A DNA stretch of 64,000 nt from Alitta virens. Taxonomy: Eukaryota; Annelida; Polychaeta; Phyllodocida; Nereididae. The DNA lies in assembly GCA_932294295.1 (NCBI GenBank), contig OW028583.1, positions 2,418,501-2,482,500 of the forward strand. The letters run 5' to 3'. The notes below the pieces were generated by a model. It saw only the letters and a list, made by a program, of their open reading frames with translations. It made no database searches and was not told where the DNA came from. Both the position numbers and the translations under genes were made by a program. How positions within the stretch are numbered: position 1 is the stretch's first letter; the number at the start of each line of letters is the position of its first letter. This document shows, piece by piece, positions 34,694 to 45,855 of the stretch.

Positions 34694-35091
34694 GTATAAA
34701 CTGCAATCTGATGAAGTCCCTGTGTGTCATAGCGTGTAAAGAGGAAGCAGTTTTTTAATAGTATCGTTTTAACTTTATATAAACGGAACCTTCTGTAATC
34801 CTTTGGTCATAGATTAGAGAGTTAATTTTAATACAAATGTAAGACATTCATGACTTTCCGTTATTAAACTAAATTACAACCGGACTAGTTGTAATACTGT
34901 TCCATATCAAAATGAGAGAAATAAATGTTTCAAGATTTTTGTAATTTTCATGGAAATTAGGATTTTGTTAAGGTGAAAGTTATCGTACCATATCTATGCG
35001 ATTATAATGCGAAAAATTTCATCCCCAAGCGCTAAGAAATTTGGGTTATTATGATTTATACCAAGGGCAAAAGTTAGTACTTGTTTATTAA

Positions 35092-35308
35092 GGGCTGTTC
35101 CATTTAAAAAAGGAGGGGGGGGGGGCAAACCTGAAGATTTTTCAGATATCAGGGGGGGGGGGGGGACTGGGGAAAACTGATATCAGGGGAGGGGTGGTTG
35201 ACCATTTTCTTAATATCTTAATGTAACAAAAGTGGGGGTAGGGGGGTCAGTCAAAAACCAGAACAATTTTAGGTCAACTCCCCCCATTTTTTTTAAATGG
35301 AACAATCC
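35092..35308. mobile_element. MITE-A copy
   Basis: GGGCTGTTCCATTTAAAAAA opens and TTTTTTAAATGGAACAATCC closes. G runs lie near 35107-35125 and 35152-35165. It is the third MITE-A copy within 1.4 kb. Confidence 0.82.
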
Positions 35309-35563
35309 TAAGCTATGAAAAAAGGGGTGGTAGTATACTTACTATCATGCTATACTTATTTAAATAAAGCATGGTAATTGTTATTTCTTTGACAATCTTT
35401 TATCATTATTCTATAAAGTTGTGATTCCTATTTGGCAGTACAAGTTTATATCATTGTTTGTTGAAAACTAAAGGGTTTCTCTGATCAACAAGACTTAATT
35501 GTTATGTTCTGTTTGTCATGTGTGTTGATTTAGTTAGTAAAGTCGGCGACTTGAATTATTAAT

Positions 35564-35741
35564 AATGAATTATGAATTATTTAATTACATAGAATTGAAT
35601 ACTTAGCGAATGACATTTATTACCTACTTTAAATTGTATTTATTACGATTTTAATGAATTATGAATTATTTAATTACATAGAATTGAATACTTAGCGAAT
35701 GACATTTATTACCTACTTTAAATTGTATTCATTACGATTTG
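35564..35741. repeat. Two-copy 89-bp tandem duplication
   Basis: AATGAATTATGAATTATTTA through TTATTACGATTT occurs twice in a row with almost no difference, so the duplication is recent. Confidence 0.93.
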
Positions 35742-37021
35742 TCATGTTTACTTACTTATTGTATAAAGGCAATCTATCTTCAATCATTTGATGTTCATGT
35801 TATGATTTATGGGCAACTGGGATCAATATGAAATCAAAATTCATCATAAAAGATCTACTATACGAATATCAAAGGAATTAATGTGAATCATGCTGTATCC
35901 CCCGAATGATCAATGGCAGTTGGTGATCCATGTTTAGACATATGTGCGTCCCACGTGGTTGAGACCTTTTTGTGATATATATTGATTGTTTTGAGAAATA
36001 TATGTTTGTACATGGCAAAAGCCCATACACGGCTTATATCCCAGTTTATACTCAGTTCGAGTGGAGGAATTAACCAGCACGGACGTGTTATTTGTCTATT
36101 TATTCTTTCCCTACAATAGTGGATAACCTATCGTGGCAATACGAGTTGCGACACTTCCAATAAGTGTACCGTTGATACGCTAATGGGCTTACAACGGGTT
36201 ATTCTCCACAGGATTACAATTTTTTCACTCTTGATGCTGTATATATGTTCTACTGTGAATACAGTTTACACAATTCAGTTTACCACAAATTACTGATTTA
36301 CTTATAAAACAATTTGACGTTATGCCGTGAATGACGACAAATTAATACCTTAATGTCGAAGGTCATACTGAAGACATATACTTTTTGAACATACTATGTG
36401 AATGACTTAATAATAACCTTGGGAGATTATGAAGATTGGATATTTGCCTTAGTACAGTAGGCCTATTTTAGTCCATGTAAATGGAAATGGACATATTCGA
36501 ACACAGTACAAGCTGCCAGAAACACCTGCATCCGTTGAATGTCTCAACACAAAAGACGACACAAATTTTTGTGTTTGTTTAAGTGATACGTACAAAGAAA
36601 GACTGTGTTTACAACATCATCTTACAAGGATTTGTTAACGCGAAAAAACAGGGAAAACATTTGCTCGATTTAGTTTTATTTTATGACAAAGCGATGTGGA
36701 GATTACTTTAAATCGACGTTAAATTGATGGTGCCAAGGAAATGATAACTTAATATGTGAAAGGATGAAGACCGCTTTAAAATCGATGAAAAAAATATGGC
36801 TGTCACTCTCGATAGATTTTGCTATGTATGAAATTAATTCAATTTTAAGTGTATAACTGCGCCGTTATGTTAAACATTATCTATCCTGGAAATCCATCAG
36901 TTCGTTTCGAATCTTATGGGAATTATCGAGATAGTAGAGGAATACTGAACAATGTAGGTTCCTTGGAGACAGTATATGAGCTATACCGCAAAGTCTCATC
37001 GGAATTAATCCGTTTTATCCA
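35742..37021 (+). other. Upstream region of the 37.0-kb membrane-protein ORF
   Basis: No further exon was recognised. An in-frame TGA lies about 48 bp upstream of the ORF start with no good acceptor between, so the ORF probably begins within this transcript's last exon or is single-exon. Confidence 0.35.
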
Positions 37022-37294
37022 ATGATGAAGGAATTTACAGACAAACAAAAGTGGTTTATAACAACTGCTGCGATTGGTGGAATGGCATTGTTGATGTGGA
37101 TAATCTATATTCTCTTAACGCGTGGATACGAGGCTTTGGCCGCTTGCAAAAGTATATTCATCTGGAATTCAGGGAGTTCGGGTGAAACGTCGAGTCCGAC
37201 ATTAAAACGATCGGATTCATCTTACAACAAAATGACCTTTATGAAATTGTCGCGGTCAAAAACAGTCGAAAGGAAAGGGATGTCGCCAGCCTGA
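37022..37294 (+). CDS. Small single-pass membrane protein, family unknown
   Basis: The 90-aa product has only an 11-residue N-terminus (MMKEFTDKQKW), a hydrophobic helix at about 12-32, and a Ser/Lys/Arg-rich tail of about 58 residues with KRSDSSYNK and KLSRSKTVERK. Positive charges after the helix predict an N-out, C-in orientation, with several possible Ser/Thr phosphorylation sites in the tail. The second ATG (37025) has the better start context, with A at -3. The juxtamembrane TDKQKWF and following helix resemble TDMEKWF and its helix in the minus-strand protein at 55617-56141. I know no family with this motif. A 74-bp minisatellite begins about 180 bp downstream. The ORF could still be chance or the last exon of a larger gene. 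Confidence 0.45.
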   Translation: MMKEFTDKQKWFITTAAIGGMALLMWIIYILLTRGYEALAACKSIFIWNSGSSGETSSPTLKRSDSSYNKMTFMKLSRSKTVERKGMSPA

Positions 37295-37470
37295 GGAGTA
37301 TTATTGGATGTTATGCCGCTGTAATATTAACACTAGTGTTGTTATATTTTATTTGTTTAGTTTTGTAAGCATGATGCGTATAGATGAAGTTTTTTAAAGT
37401 GTTTGATTGTGACTGTAAGCCTTTGTAACGGTTCTATATCAAAATATTGTACCTGTGGTCCATGATGTTG

Positions 37471-38190
37471 AAGTGGTACACATTAAAAGTATTATATAAT
37501 CAGTTGAATCATTCTTGGAACATAAGATCCCTAGCTAATAGTTGAAATGGTACACATTAAAAGTATTATTTAATCAGTTGAATCATTCTTGGAACATAAG
37601 ATCCCTAGCTAATAGTTGAAATGGTACACATTAAAAGTATTATTTAATCAGTTGAATCATTCTTGGAACATAAGATCCCTAGCTAATAGTTGAAATGGTA
37701 CACATTAAAAGTATTATTTAATCAGTTGAGTCATTCTTGGAACATAAGATCCCTAGCTAATAGTTGAAATGGTACACATTAAAAGTATTATTTAATCAGT
37801 TGAATCATTTCTTGGAGCGTGAGATCGCTAGCTAATAGTTGAAATGGTACACATTAAAAGTATTATTTACTCAGATGGAGACCACTGTGTACATGCTCAA
37901 GTAGTATTACATTTTTGGCTGTTTGCATCACCAGTACAGTTGAATCATTCTTGGAACATAAGATCCCTAGCTAATAGTTGAAATGGTACACATTAAAAGT
38001 ATTATTTACTCAGATGGAGACCACTGTGTACATGCTCAATTAGTATTACATTTTTGGCTGTTTGCATCACCAGTACAGTTGAATCATTCTTGGAACATAA
38101 GATCCCTAGCTAATAGTTGAAATGGTACACATTAAAAGTATTATTTACTCAGTTGAATCATTTCTTGGAGCGTGAGATCCCTAGCTAATA
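37471..38190. repeat. 74-bp minisatellite with compound longer units
   Basis: The unit GGTACACATTAAAAGTATTA ... CTAGCTAATAGTTGAAAT repeats at exactly 74-bp spacing for the first copies (starts near 37474, 37548 and 37622). Later copies carry an inserted segment (CAGATGGAGACCACTGTGTA through CATCACCAGTACA) that is itself repeated, forming a two-part unit. Copies are nearly identical. Confidence 0.95.
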
Positions 38191-38526
38191 TTATTAAGGC
38201 AGGCAGTATCTGTTGAATTTTTGTCAATATCGATTTTAACCACGTACCTCCTGCTGCACAGTAATTACCTAAATATGTATACAGCTGGGCATAATTATCA
38301 AACCTCGATTAGGGATCCCCTTGAATTCATGCATACGCGTACATATGGAAATGGCGTATTTGAGTACATTGCATCACTATCAAAAATATAAGGTAGGCCT
38401 ACAATGTCCGTAAGCAAGTTGAGCTGAATTGCAGGATTTAATATATGGTGTACGTAATCGTGGCCTTTAGCACATGTAGCATTGTCATATTGCATGCACA
38501 TGGTCAGGTAGACAGTGCACCACAAA

Positions 38527-38720
38527 ACGAGGGCGGGGGCCTAGCTCAGAGGTAGCGCTCTGGGCCTCCCACCGCTGAGTCCCGGGTTCGATTCTCGGTT
38601 GAGCCTAAGTTGGATGGCTGTTTCCTCATTCGTCTCATTGCCATGGTCTCTGTCTGTCCTAATTAGCCCAACTGGTGCAGAAATACAGGACGTAAAGCAC
38701 TAAATCCACCCACCCACCTG
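38527..38720 (+). mobile_element. tRNA-derived SINE, family S2
   Basis: The head has a clear pol III A box (TAGCTCAGAGGTAG) and B box (GGGTTCGATTC) spaced as in a tRNA. A body follows with CTCATTGCCATGGTCTCTGT, CTAATTAGCCCA and AATACAGGACGTAAAGC, ending in a CCACC-rich tail. An inverted copy lies at 50173-50361. The tRNA-like head is not a functional tRNA gene, as its acceptor-stem pairing is imperfect. Confidence 0.85.
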
Positions 38721-38804
38721 CACCACAAAACCTCTAGAGCTGCATTCTGACAGAGATCTGGCAGCATGGCAGACAATCAACTCTGGAAACTATATGCCTA
38801 GTGT

Positions 38805-38990
38805 CGTATAGGATAAACAAGAAACTGGGCAACAGCAACAACCCCATCTCCTAGCACTTGGCTAAGCGGTATATCCTTTGTGGCCGATCGGTGAGGTGCA
38901 CGGTAAAGCTGCTCATGAAATGGTGCACCGGCCGGGAACCTCTGTGAGCTGCATGTGGGGTTCAGGGTAGGCAGTTCGAGCCCCATATGG
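38805..38990 (+). repeat. Diverged single copy of the 264-bp array unit
   Basis: GTCGTATAGGATAAACAAG to GGCAGTTCGAGCCCC corresponds to the repeat unit at 40254-40901 with about one difference per eight bases. It shows that the unit existed as a dispersed element before local amplification. Confidence 0.8.
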
Positions 38991-40184
38991 TGATGATGTC
39001 ATTTCCATTGTGTTTCCAATGTTTTGGTCTGGATTTTCTCTCAATGTATAATTTATTTTTAATGTCTTATAAAAATCATTAATTCACACAAATTAGTGTG
39101 CCTTGACTAATAAAGGTAATTTTCAACTGTTTGATAGTATCTTAGAAAATTGCAAATTTGACAGACAGTGCAACTTTAAGTACACCTGTATCTTTTTTTG
39201 TCGGACCATTATTATTATTATTCATAAAATTTCTAGCGCTACTATTTACAAAGGTAATTCAAGTGCGCTGTACAATGATATTTAAATCGATTGAAAAAGA
39301 AATGTCTTTAATTTGCTTTTAAAAGTTGAGTAATTGTCTATATTTTGGATGCTTCCTGGCAAAGAGTTCCGCACACGAGGACCATATACACTGAATGACC
39401 TTTGTGCAAAGGTCGAACGTCTTGTAAATGGGACAGTGAGAATGATATTGTCACTATTGGACGATCTTGTATTCGAGCAAATGACGAATCTGTATCAAGT
39501 CAGACAGATAAGTTGGTGCAGTCTTATGATACATTTAAAACATAGCAAAGAAAATTCTTTGCCCTTGAAACTTCTGGGCCCCCTCATGACTTACAGTATT
39601 GGGTGAAACCACCTCGAATCGGGCGAACCCCAGTGGCCAGTTGTTCGGGTCTAGCTTTCTCTACACTGTAACAAGTTTCTGTAGTTGTCTTGCAATTTAA
39701 TCGTAGTTTTTACAGTAAAATACTGTTAATTCGGTATGCAGCCTGTGACTCTATCCTGTGGCATAATACTATAAAATTTACAGCTGAAGTAAAGAAAATG
39801 GCAGTCTACCATAATTTATTCAGTAAATTGCTATGAAATACACAGATGGCCCAACATTGGTTTTTTTTTTAGGGGCTCATTGGTAGGGCCAACATCAAAG
39901 TATAGTAATTGCAAACTCATACATGTGGAAGTCTCAGCTCAACTTTGCTTACATGCACTGCAGGCCTACCTAATATTCTTTATAATAATACAGTGTACTC
40001 AAATACAGTAGGACGCCATTTGTAAGATTTTAAAGCAATCATCACAACACGTGCAGTAAATTTTACCGCAAACATCCGTTTCTTCTGCTTTACGGTAGAC
40101 CAACTTGTAACTGTAATTTTTGCAGCAAGATACTGTGCAAAAAGTTGCCAGCAAGATGCCGTTTAAACTCCAGGATTTTTTTTA
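38991..40184. other. Intergenic sequence, nothing identified with confidence
   Basis: The plus-strand frame 39334-39606 reads somewhat protein-like (FRTRGPYTLNDLCAKVERL) but matches no family I recognise and may be part of an interspersed element. The rest is AT-rich. Confidence 0.35.
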
Positions 40185-40253
40185 CATATATATATATATA
40201 ATGTTTTATTGATGTTTTCGAATCATGGTAAGATACATTCGTTATACACAATT

Positions 40254-40901
40254 GTCGTATAGTATAAACAAGAACCCGGGCAGCAGCAATAACCCCATCT
40301 CCTAGCCCTTGGCCAGGAGGGATATCCTTTGTGGCTGAATGGTTAGAGGTGTGGGCAAAGCTGCTCTTGAAATGGTGCATCGGACGGGAACCTCTGTGAG
40401 CTGCATGTGGGGTTTAGGGTAGGCAGTTCGAGCCCCGCTCACAGCAGGTATATAAATAGGTCTTGTGCGATGTTTGACATGTGGTGTGCGTCAAAATCGC
40501 AAGAGGTCGTGGGGGATGTCGTATAGTATAAACAAGAACCCGGGCAGCAGCAATAACCCCATCTCCTAGCCCTTGGCCAGGAGGGATATCCTTTGTGGCT
40601 GAATGGTTAGAGGTGTGGGCAAAGCTGCTCTTGAAATGGTGCATCGGACGGGAACCTCTGTGAGCTGCATGTGGGGTTTAGGGTAGGCAGTTCGAGCCCC
40701 GCTCACAGCAGGTATATAAATAGGTCTTGTGCGATGTTTGACATGTGGTGTGCGTCAAAATCGCAAGAGGTCGTGGGGGATGTCGTATAGTATAAACAAG
40801 AACCCGGGCAGCAGCAATAACCCCATCTCCTAGCCCTTGGCCAGGAGGGATATCCTTTGTGGCTGAATGGTTAGAGGTGTGGGCAAAGCTGCTCTTGAAA
40901 A
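40254..40901 (+). repeat. 264-bp tandem array, about 2.5 copies, with tRNA-like boxes
   Basis: Unit starts lie at 40254, 40518 and 40782. Copies are virtually identical. Each unit contains GTGGCTGAATGGTTAGAGG, which resembles a pol III A box, and GGCAGTTCGAGCCCC, which resembles a B box, but about 100 bp apart, wider than in a tRNA. The array sits inside a LINE 3' UTR copy, and ACAAT occurs at both junctions. Confidence 0.92.
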
Positions 40902-41777
40902 CAATAAACAAATACTACAAATTAAACAACTACAATTTTAACAATACATGCAATTTCAATTATTGGAAAAGCACAATTAGATTAATCATTATTAATTGAA
41001 TAGGTAACTATGTGATTAAGTAATAATTTCTGGTCCCAGTTAATCGAGGTAATAAAAGTAATAAATAGCAAATTGTAATACTCGTTGTGAACAGGAGAAG
41101 GTCAGTTTAAAAATAATAGCATAACATAGAATATATACATGATCAGAAAATTGATGAATGGTAAAGATAAAGCTAAATATATATACATACAATGAATACA
41201 AAAAATGTCACAGTGAGAACTGTTACAGAGTTCTAGACAATGGGGGTTTGGGTTTTGGGGTGGGGCTCCAGGCAGCTTGCGCTGACCCTAGAGTAGGTCC
41301 ATTTATGTTCAGGAATCAGGTGTAATATTCCAGGCAGTGTGCGCTGATCCTGGTGTAGTGTCGCTTGTATTGCAGTCGGGTACATGGTAATGTTAGGGAG
41401 CTCAGTGAGATGAGGTTATGTTTTGTTTTAAATTTTAAATATTTTATTTATTTATTATTTTTTATATCAACTTTTAAACTTTATTAAGGAAATCACCTAT
41501 AGTGCATGTATCAGTTTAGGTTCTTTGCATGATAATATGGCATTAAATTGCTTTGTTCTGCCTAAGATGAAAAATGCGGAATCACATCAGCCGCTTTTGT
41601 TATCAATTGGGTTCTCTGTATAATATGAGCTACAGGTTAGGAGGCAGTGTAATTCATCTTCTATCGCATTGCTGGACATTTATCACATATTCTGTTCTCT
41701 AATGGTATTTTTGGGGTCTCATGTCGAGTTTCTATCTTAAGTGTATGCAAGCTTACTCTAAACCTGGCTATATCATT

Positions 41778-42370
41778 CTAAGTTTTCTTGGGAAGGTTAA
41801 TAGTTAAATATTGTTCAATGCAGTATACGTAGCTTGTTTTAAAGAGTTTATATGTTCTCAATTTAGGGTTTTGATCTGAGTTATTAATCTCATCAAGGAT
41901 TCTACTTTGCTCATAAGTGTAAAGGCTTAATTTTACTCTGTTAGCTAAAGCTTTAGATGTTTCTGATTCCAAGTTAGTTATGCCACATTTGTTGATGATA
42001 TGTATTACATTACTATACCAGTTAGTTTGTCCCCTGCCATGCAGAGATTCTTGGATTTTAAGGCACTGGTGAAGGATGTCATCTTGGGGTTTTTTAAGGC
42101 ACTGGTGAAGGATGTCATCTTGGGGCAGCGCTGATAGTCTTGCCCAATAATTTACTATGTCCACCTTTTGTCTTACATGAAGGGGGAATCTGCTTGTCTC
42201 TGCATATCTATATGGCTAGTGTGGCTGTTTGTTTTCTAACACCTAAAATATGTTTCAAGTATCCTATTTGTATCTTTTCCATGTTGTGAATTGGGTTCGA
42301 AATTGACCATAATATGTTATTGTATTCCAATATTGGTAGAATGTATGTGGCACAGATCTATGCGAATGAG
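41778..42370 (-). pseudogene. Non-LTR retrotransposon ORF2 C-terminal remnant
   Basis: Reading minus, 42370 to about 42230 gives YILPILEYNNILW, MEKIQIGYLKHILGVRK and TLAI. After a stop and a frame change, 42164-41778 gives VNYWARLSALPQDDI, GRGQTNWYSNV and later KTSYVYCIEQYLTINL. The order Y-x-x-P-I-L-E-Y, then a basic x-x-FLK-ILGVRK block, then YWxRL, is the usual end of LINE-encoded reverse transcriptases. A 36-bp duplication (42057-42128) repeats PQDDILHQCLK inside it. Internal stops and the short length make it dead. The catalytic FADD-type box is not present. Confidence 0.75.
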
Positions 42371-42600
42371 CTGTAAGCTCACTCAATCACCCTCCTACCC
42401 TAAACTATTCTGAATTGTGACGGACTCTGGTACCTTGCATAATTTGCATCATTTGTGTTAATTTCCGTCTTTTCAAATGACTTATTCTTTCCCTCATGTT
42501 CGTGGTCTTCCTCCACATCTCTTCCATTATTCTATGCACAATGTTCAACTTGACCACTGTTCCCATGCATCATCAGGTGGATTCTTAATTATTTACGATG

Positions 42601-43014
42601 CTCTCCATTAGGGCTGTACACCAGTTCTCGATATACCGTTTGTACCGGTACAAGAATAACGATACGGGTATTGATAACCGTTAAGTAATAATAATGATAC
42701 ACTAAAACAGTCTGCAGATCGGCGTTTTTTTGCATACAAACACCTGCTACCCAGATGTACCAGTTATTTCGAAGAAAAATATCAGCCAGATTTAATTGTA
42801 ATGACATTTAACAACAGACTGGAATTATTGCATATAGATTTGTTCATGATATTTCATTGTTAATTGTCTTTTACTGTAGCCTAGTGTAGGCTTTCTTTAA
42901 TTCTCCTATTGATACAGCTTAGCGATACGTATCATGATACATATCGTATCGCTTTTACTGTATCGTGATATGTATCGTATCGATAAAAAGATAGTGTACA
43001 GCCCTAGTCTCCAT
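42601..43014. mobile_element. hAT-like MITE with 12-bp perfect inverted ends, 398 bp
   Basis: The element at 42609-43006 starts TAGGGCTGTACA and ends TGTACAGCCCTA. Flanks CTCTCCAT and GTCTCCAT differ at one of eight positions, fitting an 8-bp duplication. The right half is rich in ATCGTATCG words. A diverged relative sits at 30778-31116. Confidence 0.85.
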
Positions 43015-43597
43015 GCAGGGGTGTGCCAACTCAGATCCACCATTCCATTTTCTTCTTGGTCCTTCTCATCATCTTCGCTACTTTTCTAATTGGGATCCAT
43101 TAATTCCCAATACTTTTGTTTTTCAGATCTGTTCTTGATGATTAATTTCTATTGGACCACCTTTAGCAGGGATGGATTAGCAGAGGCCTGAGTTGTAGGC
43201 TAAAGAAAAATTTCCCCCAACCCCTGTGTATTCTGTGCATTAAAAAGTCAGGGGGGATATTCTACAAAATGTCTGCATACAGTCCGCTGTCCACAGGACA
43301 GCCATGGGACAACTATCGCAATGTCAACGTCGTTTCTGGCTAGCATCACAGTAAAATTACTCAAAGAATTAGTGCAATGACCACACAGTGCTCCTGAATA
43401 AAATCCCAGTTAAAAAAATGTCACAACATCAAAGTATATGGTGTAACCTTTATTTTAATGCAAAAGGTAAAAAATCTGTGTTAATTGGGAAGATTTTGAG
43501 ATATTTGACTTTTAAATATCTGATTTATCACACCCCAGAGAATATCATGGGGTGAAAAAGACCATGGTAAAAGGAGAAAGTCCAACTAAGATGCTAT

Positions 43598-43751
43598 ACA
43601 TGGCCAACTGTGCCACGTGCTTTTTTCATGCGTTTGGATAAATGCATGGAAAATGCATGGTTTTTGCCTCATTATAGTTAGCTAAAAAACCATGCGTTTT
43701 CCATGCGTTCATCCTTCTCATGGAAAACGCGCTTGGCACATTTGGCCATGT
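43598..43751. mobile_element. Foldback MITE-C copy 1
   Basis: ACATGGCCAACTGTGCCACG at the left is inverted at the right as TTGGCACATTTGGCCATGT. CATGCGTTT/AAACGCATG words pair along almost the whole length, so the 154 bp could fold into one long hairpin. Confidence 0.88.
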
Positions 43752-44350
43752 AGTAATACACTCATAGGAACAACCTCAAGAAGATTGATTTTATTTTGTC
43801 ACGGCTTCAGCCTACCCAGCCTTATGGATAATCCTTCGTCCCTGACCTTTAGTTGTTGTCTCGACTGGTTTGTTTCCATTTCAAACATTTTTATTCTTTT
43901 CATTTGGGCATTTCGTAAAATATTGGGACAAACCTCAGAGGCACCCCTGAATTTCATCTGATAGGAGATATCACAGATGGTGGTCAGGCTTACCTATGAC
44001 TGTGTGTGGGCACGCAGTGGGTGGCCATGAATCAAAGTTTTACACACACTTCATTGTGTTTCTTTTTTTGTTGTTGTGATTAAGTACAGCTGTCATATAC
44101 ATATAATGTATTGGTTTACCTACTGTTTTTATTGCTCCAACTATGCTGGACACCCTGGCAAGCCTGTTCAAGCATTAGCCTTTCTCAACTCCCTGGGGAA
44201 TATACGGCTAAGCAGTAATGCATCAGGCTAAATACTCTACAATTGTCACTGCTACTAGCCAAGTACCCATTTGCACCTGGGTGGAGTGAAGCATTGGTTC
44301 AAGAGGATCTGCTCAGTTTCTCCATGTCATGGCTGGGTTTTAAGCCGTGT

Positions 44351-44508
44351 ACATGGCCAAATATGCCACGTGCGTTTTCCATGAGAAGGATAAACGCATG
44401 GAGAACGCATGGTTTTTGCCTAATTAAAATGAGGTGAAAACCATGCGTTTTCCCAGCATGAGTTTATCCAAACGCATGGAAAACGCACGTAGCACATTTG
44501 GCCCTGTA
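44351..44508. mobile_element. Foldback MITE-C copy 2
   Basis: Same architecture as copy 1, starting ACATGGCCAAATATGCCACG and ending GCACATTTGGCCCTGT. Inner arms read GCGTTTTCCATG and CATGGAAAACGC. Confidence 0.88.
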
Positions 44509-44639
44509 CAAGTCCAACACGTTATCCACTAGGCCATGGCACCCACTCATAACTAACAATTAAAACTGAATTGCAGCAGACCGCCAGACCCATAATGTAG
44601 TCTCTATCCTTTCACTATATTATACTATCTGATGTAATG

Positions 44640-44812
44640 TAGGACTGATGAATAGGTCTAATACTATACTATACTATACTATACTATACTATACTATACT
44701 ATACTATACTATACTATATACTATATACTATACTATACTATACTATAATATAATATAATATAATATAATATAATATAATATGATATAATATGATATAATA
44801 TAATATACAGCC
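44640..44812. repeat. (ACTAT)n then (AATAT)n microsatellite
   Basis: About 100 bp of pure ACTAT pentamers passes into AATAT/GATAT pentamers. The pentamer changes by point substitution along the tract. Confidence 0.97.
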
Positions 44813-45201
44813 TGATAGTTAGCATAGATTCTAAGATTCGCGAAAAATTTTGCCAAATGTTGAAAGCACTTACAACATGATATATTGGAAGAGTTTATGA
44901 ACAGCTGCATGTATTTTGATGTACACAGAGATTTATGGAACGTACCTTGATAAAGATAGCACTGCAAGCGGTGATGAAGCTATGCATGTAACTTGCTTGA
45001 CATTGTCCAGGGTTGTTGCTCTTTCAGGGTCTGTGAGATTATTACCACAAATAAACATACAAAGTAAATTCATAACATTTTACATGGGGTAAGTACCCAA
45101 AGACTACCACAGCAGTGTATACAAACCCAATTAGGTCAAGATCCGATCACCCTAATACAAGTTATCACAAGTTACCCCTCATGGAGTAATTACTCCATGG
45201 T

Positions 45202-45355
45202 ACATAGCCAATTGTGCTACGTGTGTTTTCCATGCGTTTGGATAAATACATGGAAAAACACATGGTTTTTTCCTTATTATAATAAGCTAAAAACCATGGG
45301 TTTTCCATGCGTTTATCTTTCTCATGGAAAACGCAAGTGGCACATTTGGTCATGT
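45202..45355. mobile_element. Foldback MITE-C copy 3
   Basis: Starts ACATAGCCAATTGTGCTACG and ends GGCACATTTGGTCATGT. It is more diverged than copies 1 and 2 and is inserted in the 125-bp repeat family. Confidence 0.85.
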
Positions 45356-45615
45356 GACAATACACTTGATACAACATGATAAAACATGATACAACATGAT
45401 GCTCACTCCCTGTGCAGTATACAAACCAAATTCGAAGCAATTCCAACCACCCAAACAGAAGTTACAGCATTTTACCCCATCATGGGGTAATTACCGCATG
45501 GCAAGCCTAAAAGTTTTAGAACATGATGCTAATACCTTGTAGGGTATACAAACCAAATTCAAAGCAAATCGGATTACTCAAACAGAAGTTAAAGCATTTC
45601 ACCCCATCACACTAC

Positions 45616-45855
45616 GAAAACCTACGGACCGAAAAAAGGTGGTTGCAATACATTCGCGCTGTTCAGTGGGCGAGTATTTTGATGAATCACCATGGATGCA
45701 TGTCTGATTGGCTAAGCGAACTTGAAAATAAATAATTTTTGATTCTGTGCTTTGATCACTTTCATAGTTGTGTATAAGTTATTATACAAACATTTTTTAG
45801 GTCAAAGCGTGGAAGAAGCACGGATGTGATATCAGGCAAAGTTTTCTTAGTGCAT
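45616..45855. repeat. Inserted dispersed segment Y, copy 1
   Basis: GGTGGTTGCAATACATTCGC through GAAGCACGGATGTGATATCAGG matches 54420-54665 over its whole length with moderate divergence. It interrupts a 125-bp repeat unit. Confidence 0.8.

Larger units (their letters stand above)
40185..42370 (-). mobile_element. LINE remnant: 3' UTR and reverse-transcriptase C-terminus, interrupted by the 264-bp array
   Basis: In minus sense the coding remnant runs from about 42370 to 41778 and the 3' UTR continues to a TA-rich tail at about 40185. The tandem array at 40254-40901 splits the 3' UTR. The 3' UTR text recurs at 31337-31505. Confidence 0.7.

Noticed and set aside
38527..38610. Possible functional tRNA gene
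   Set aside because: A and B boxes are good, but acceptor-stem pairing is imperfect and the sequence continues into a SINE body found again at 50.2 kb.
39334..39606. 90-codon plus-strand frame with protein-like composition
   Set aside because: No family, no start or splice context and likely part of an interspersed element; noted only as unresolved.
40254..40901. Considered as a CRISPR-like or rRNA-spacer array
   Set aside because: Units are contiguous 264-bp copies without spacers, embedded in a eukaryotic LINE UTR.
40090..40911. Three near-identical minus-strand frames of 76-96 codons
   Set aside because: They are frames of the 264-bp tandem unit, open only because the units are identical; no start context or family.
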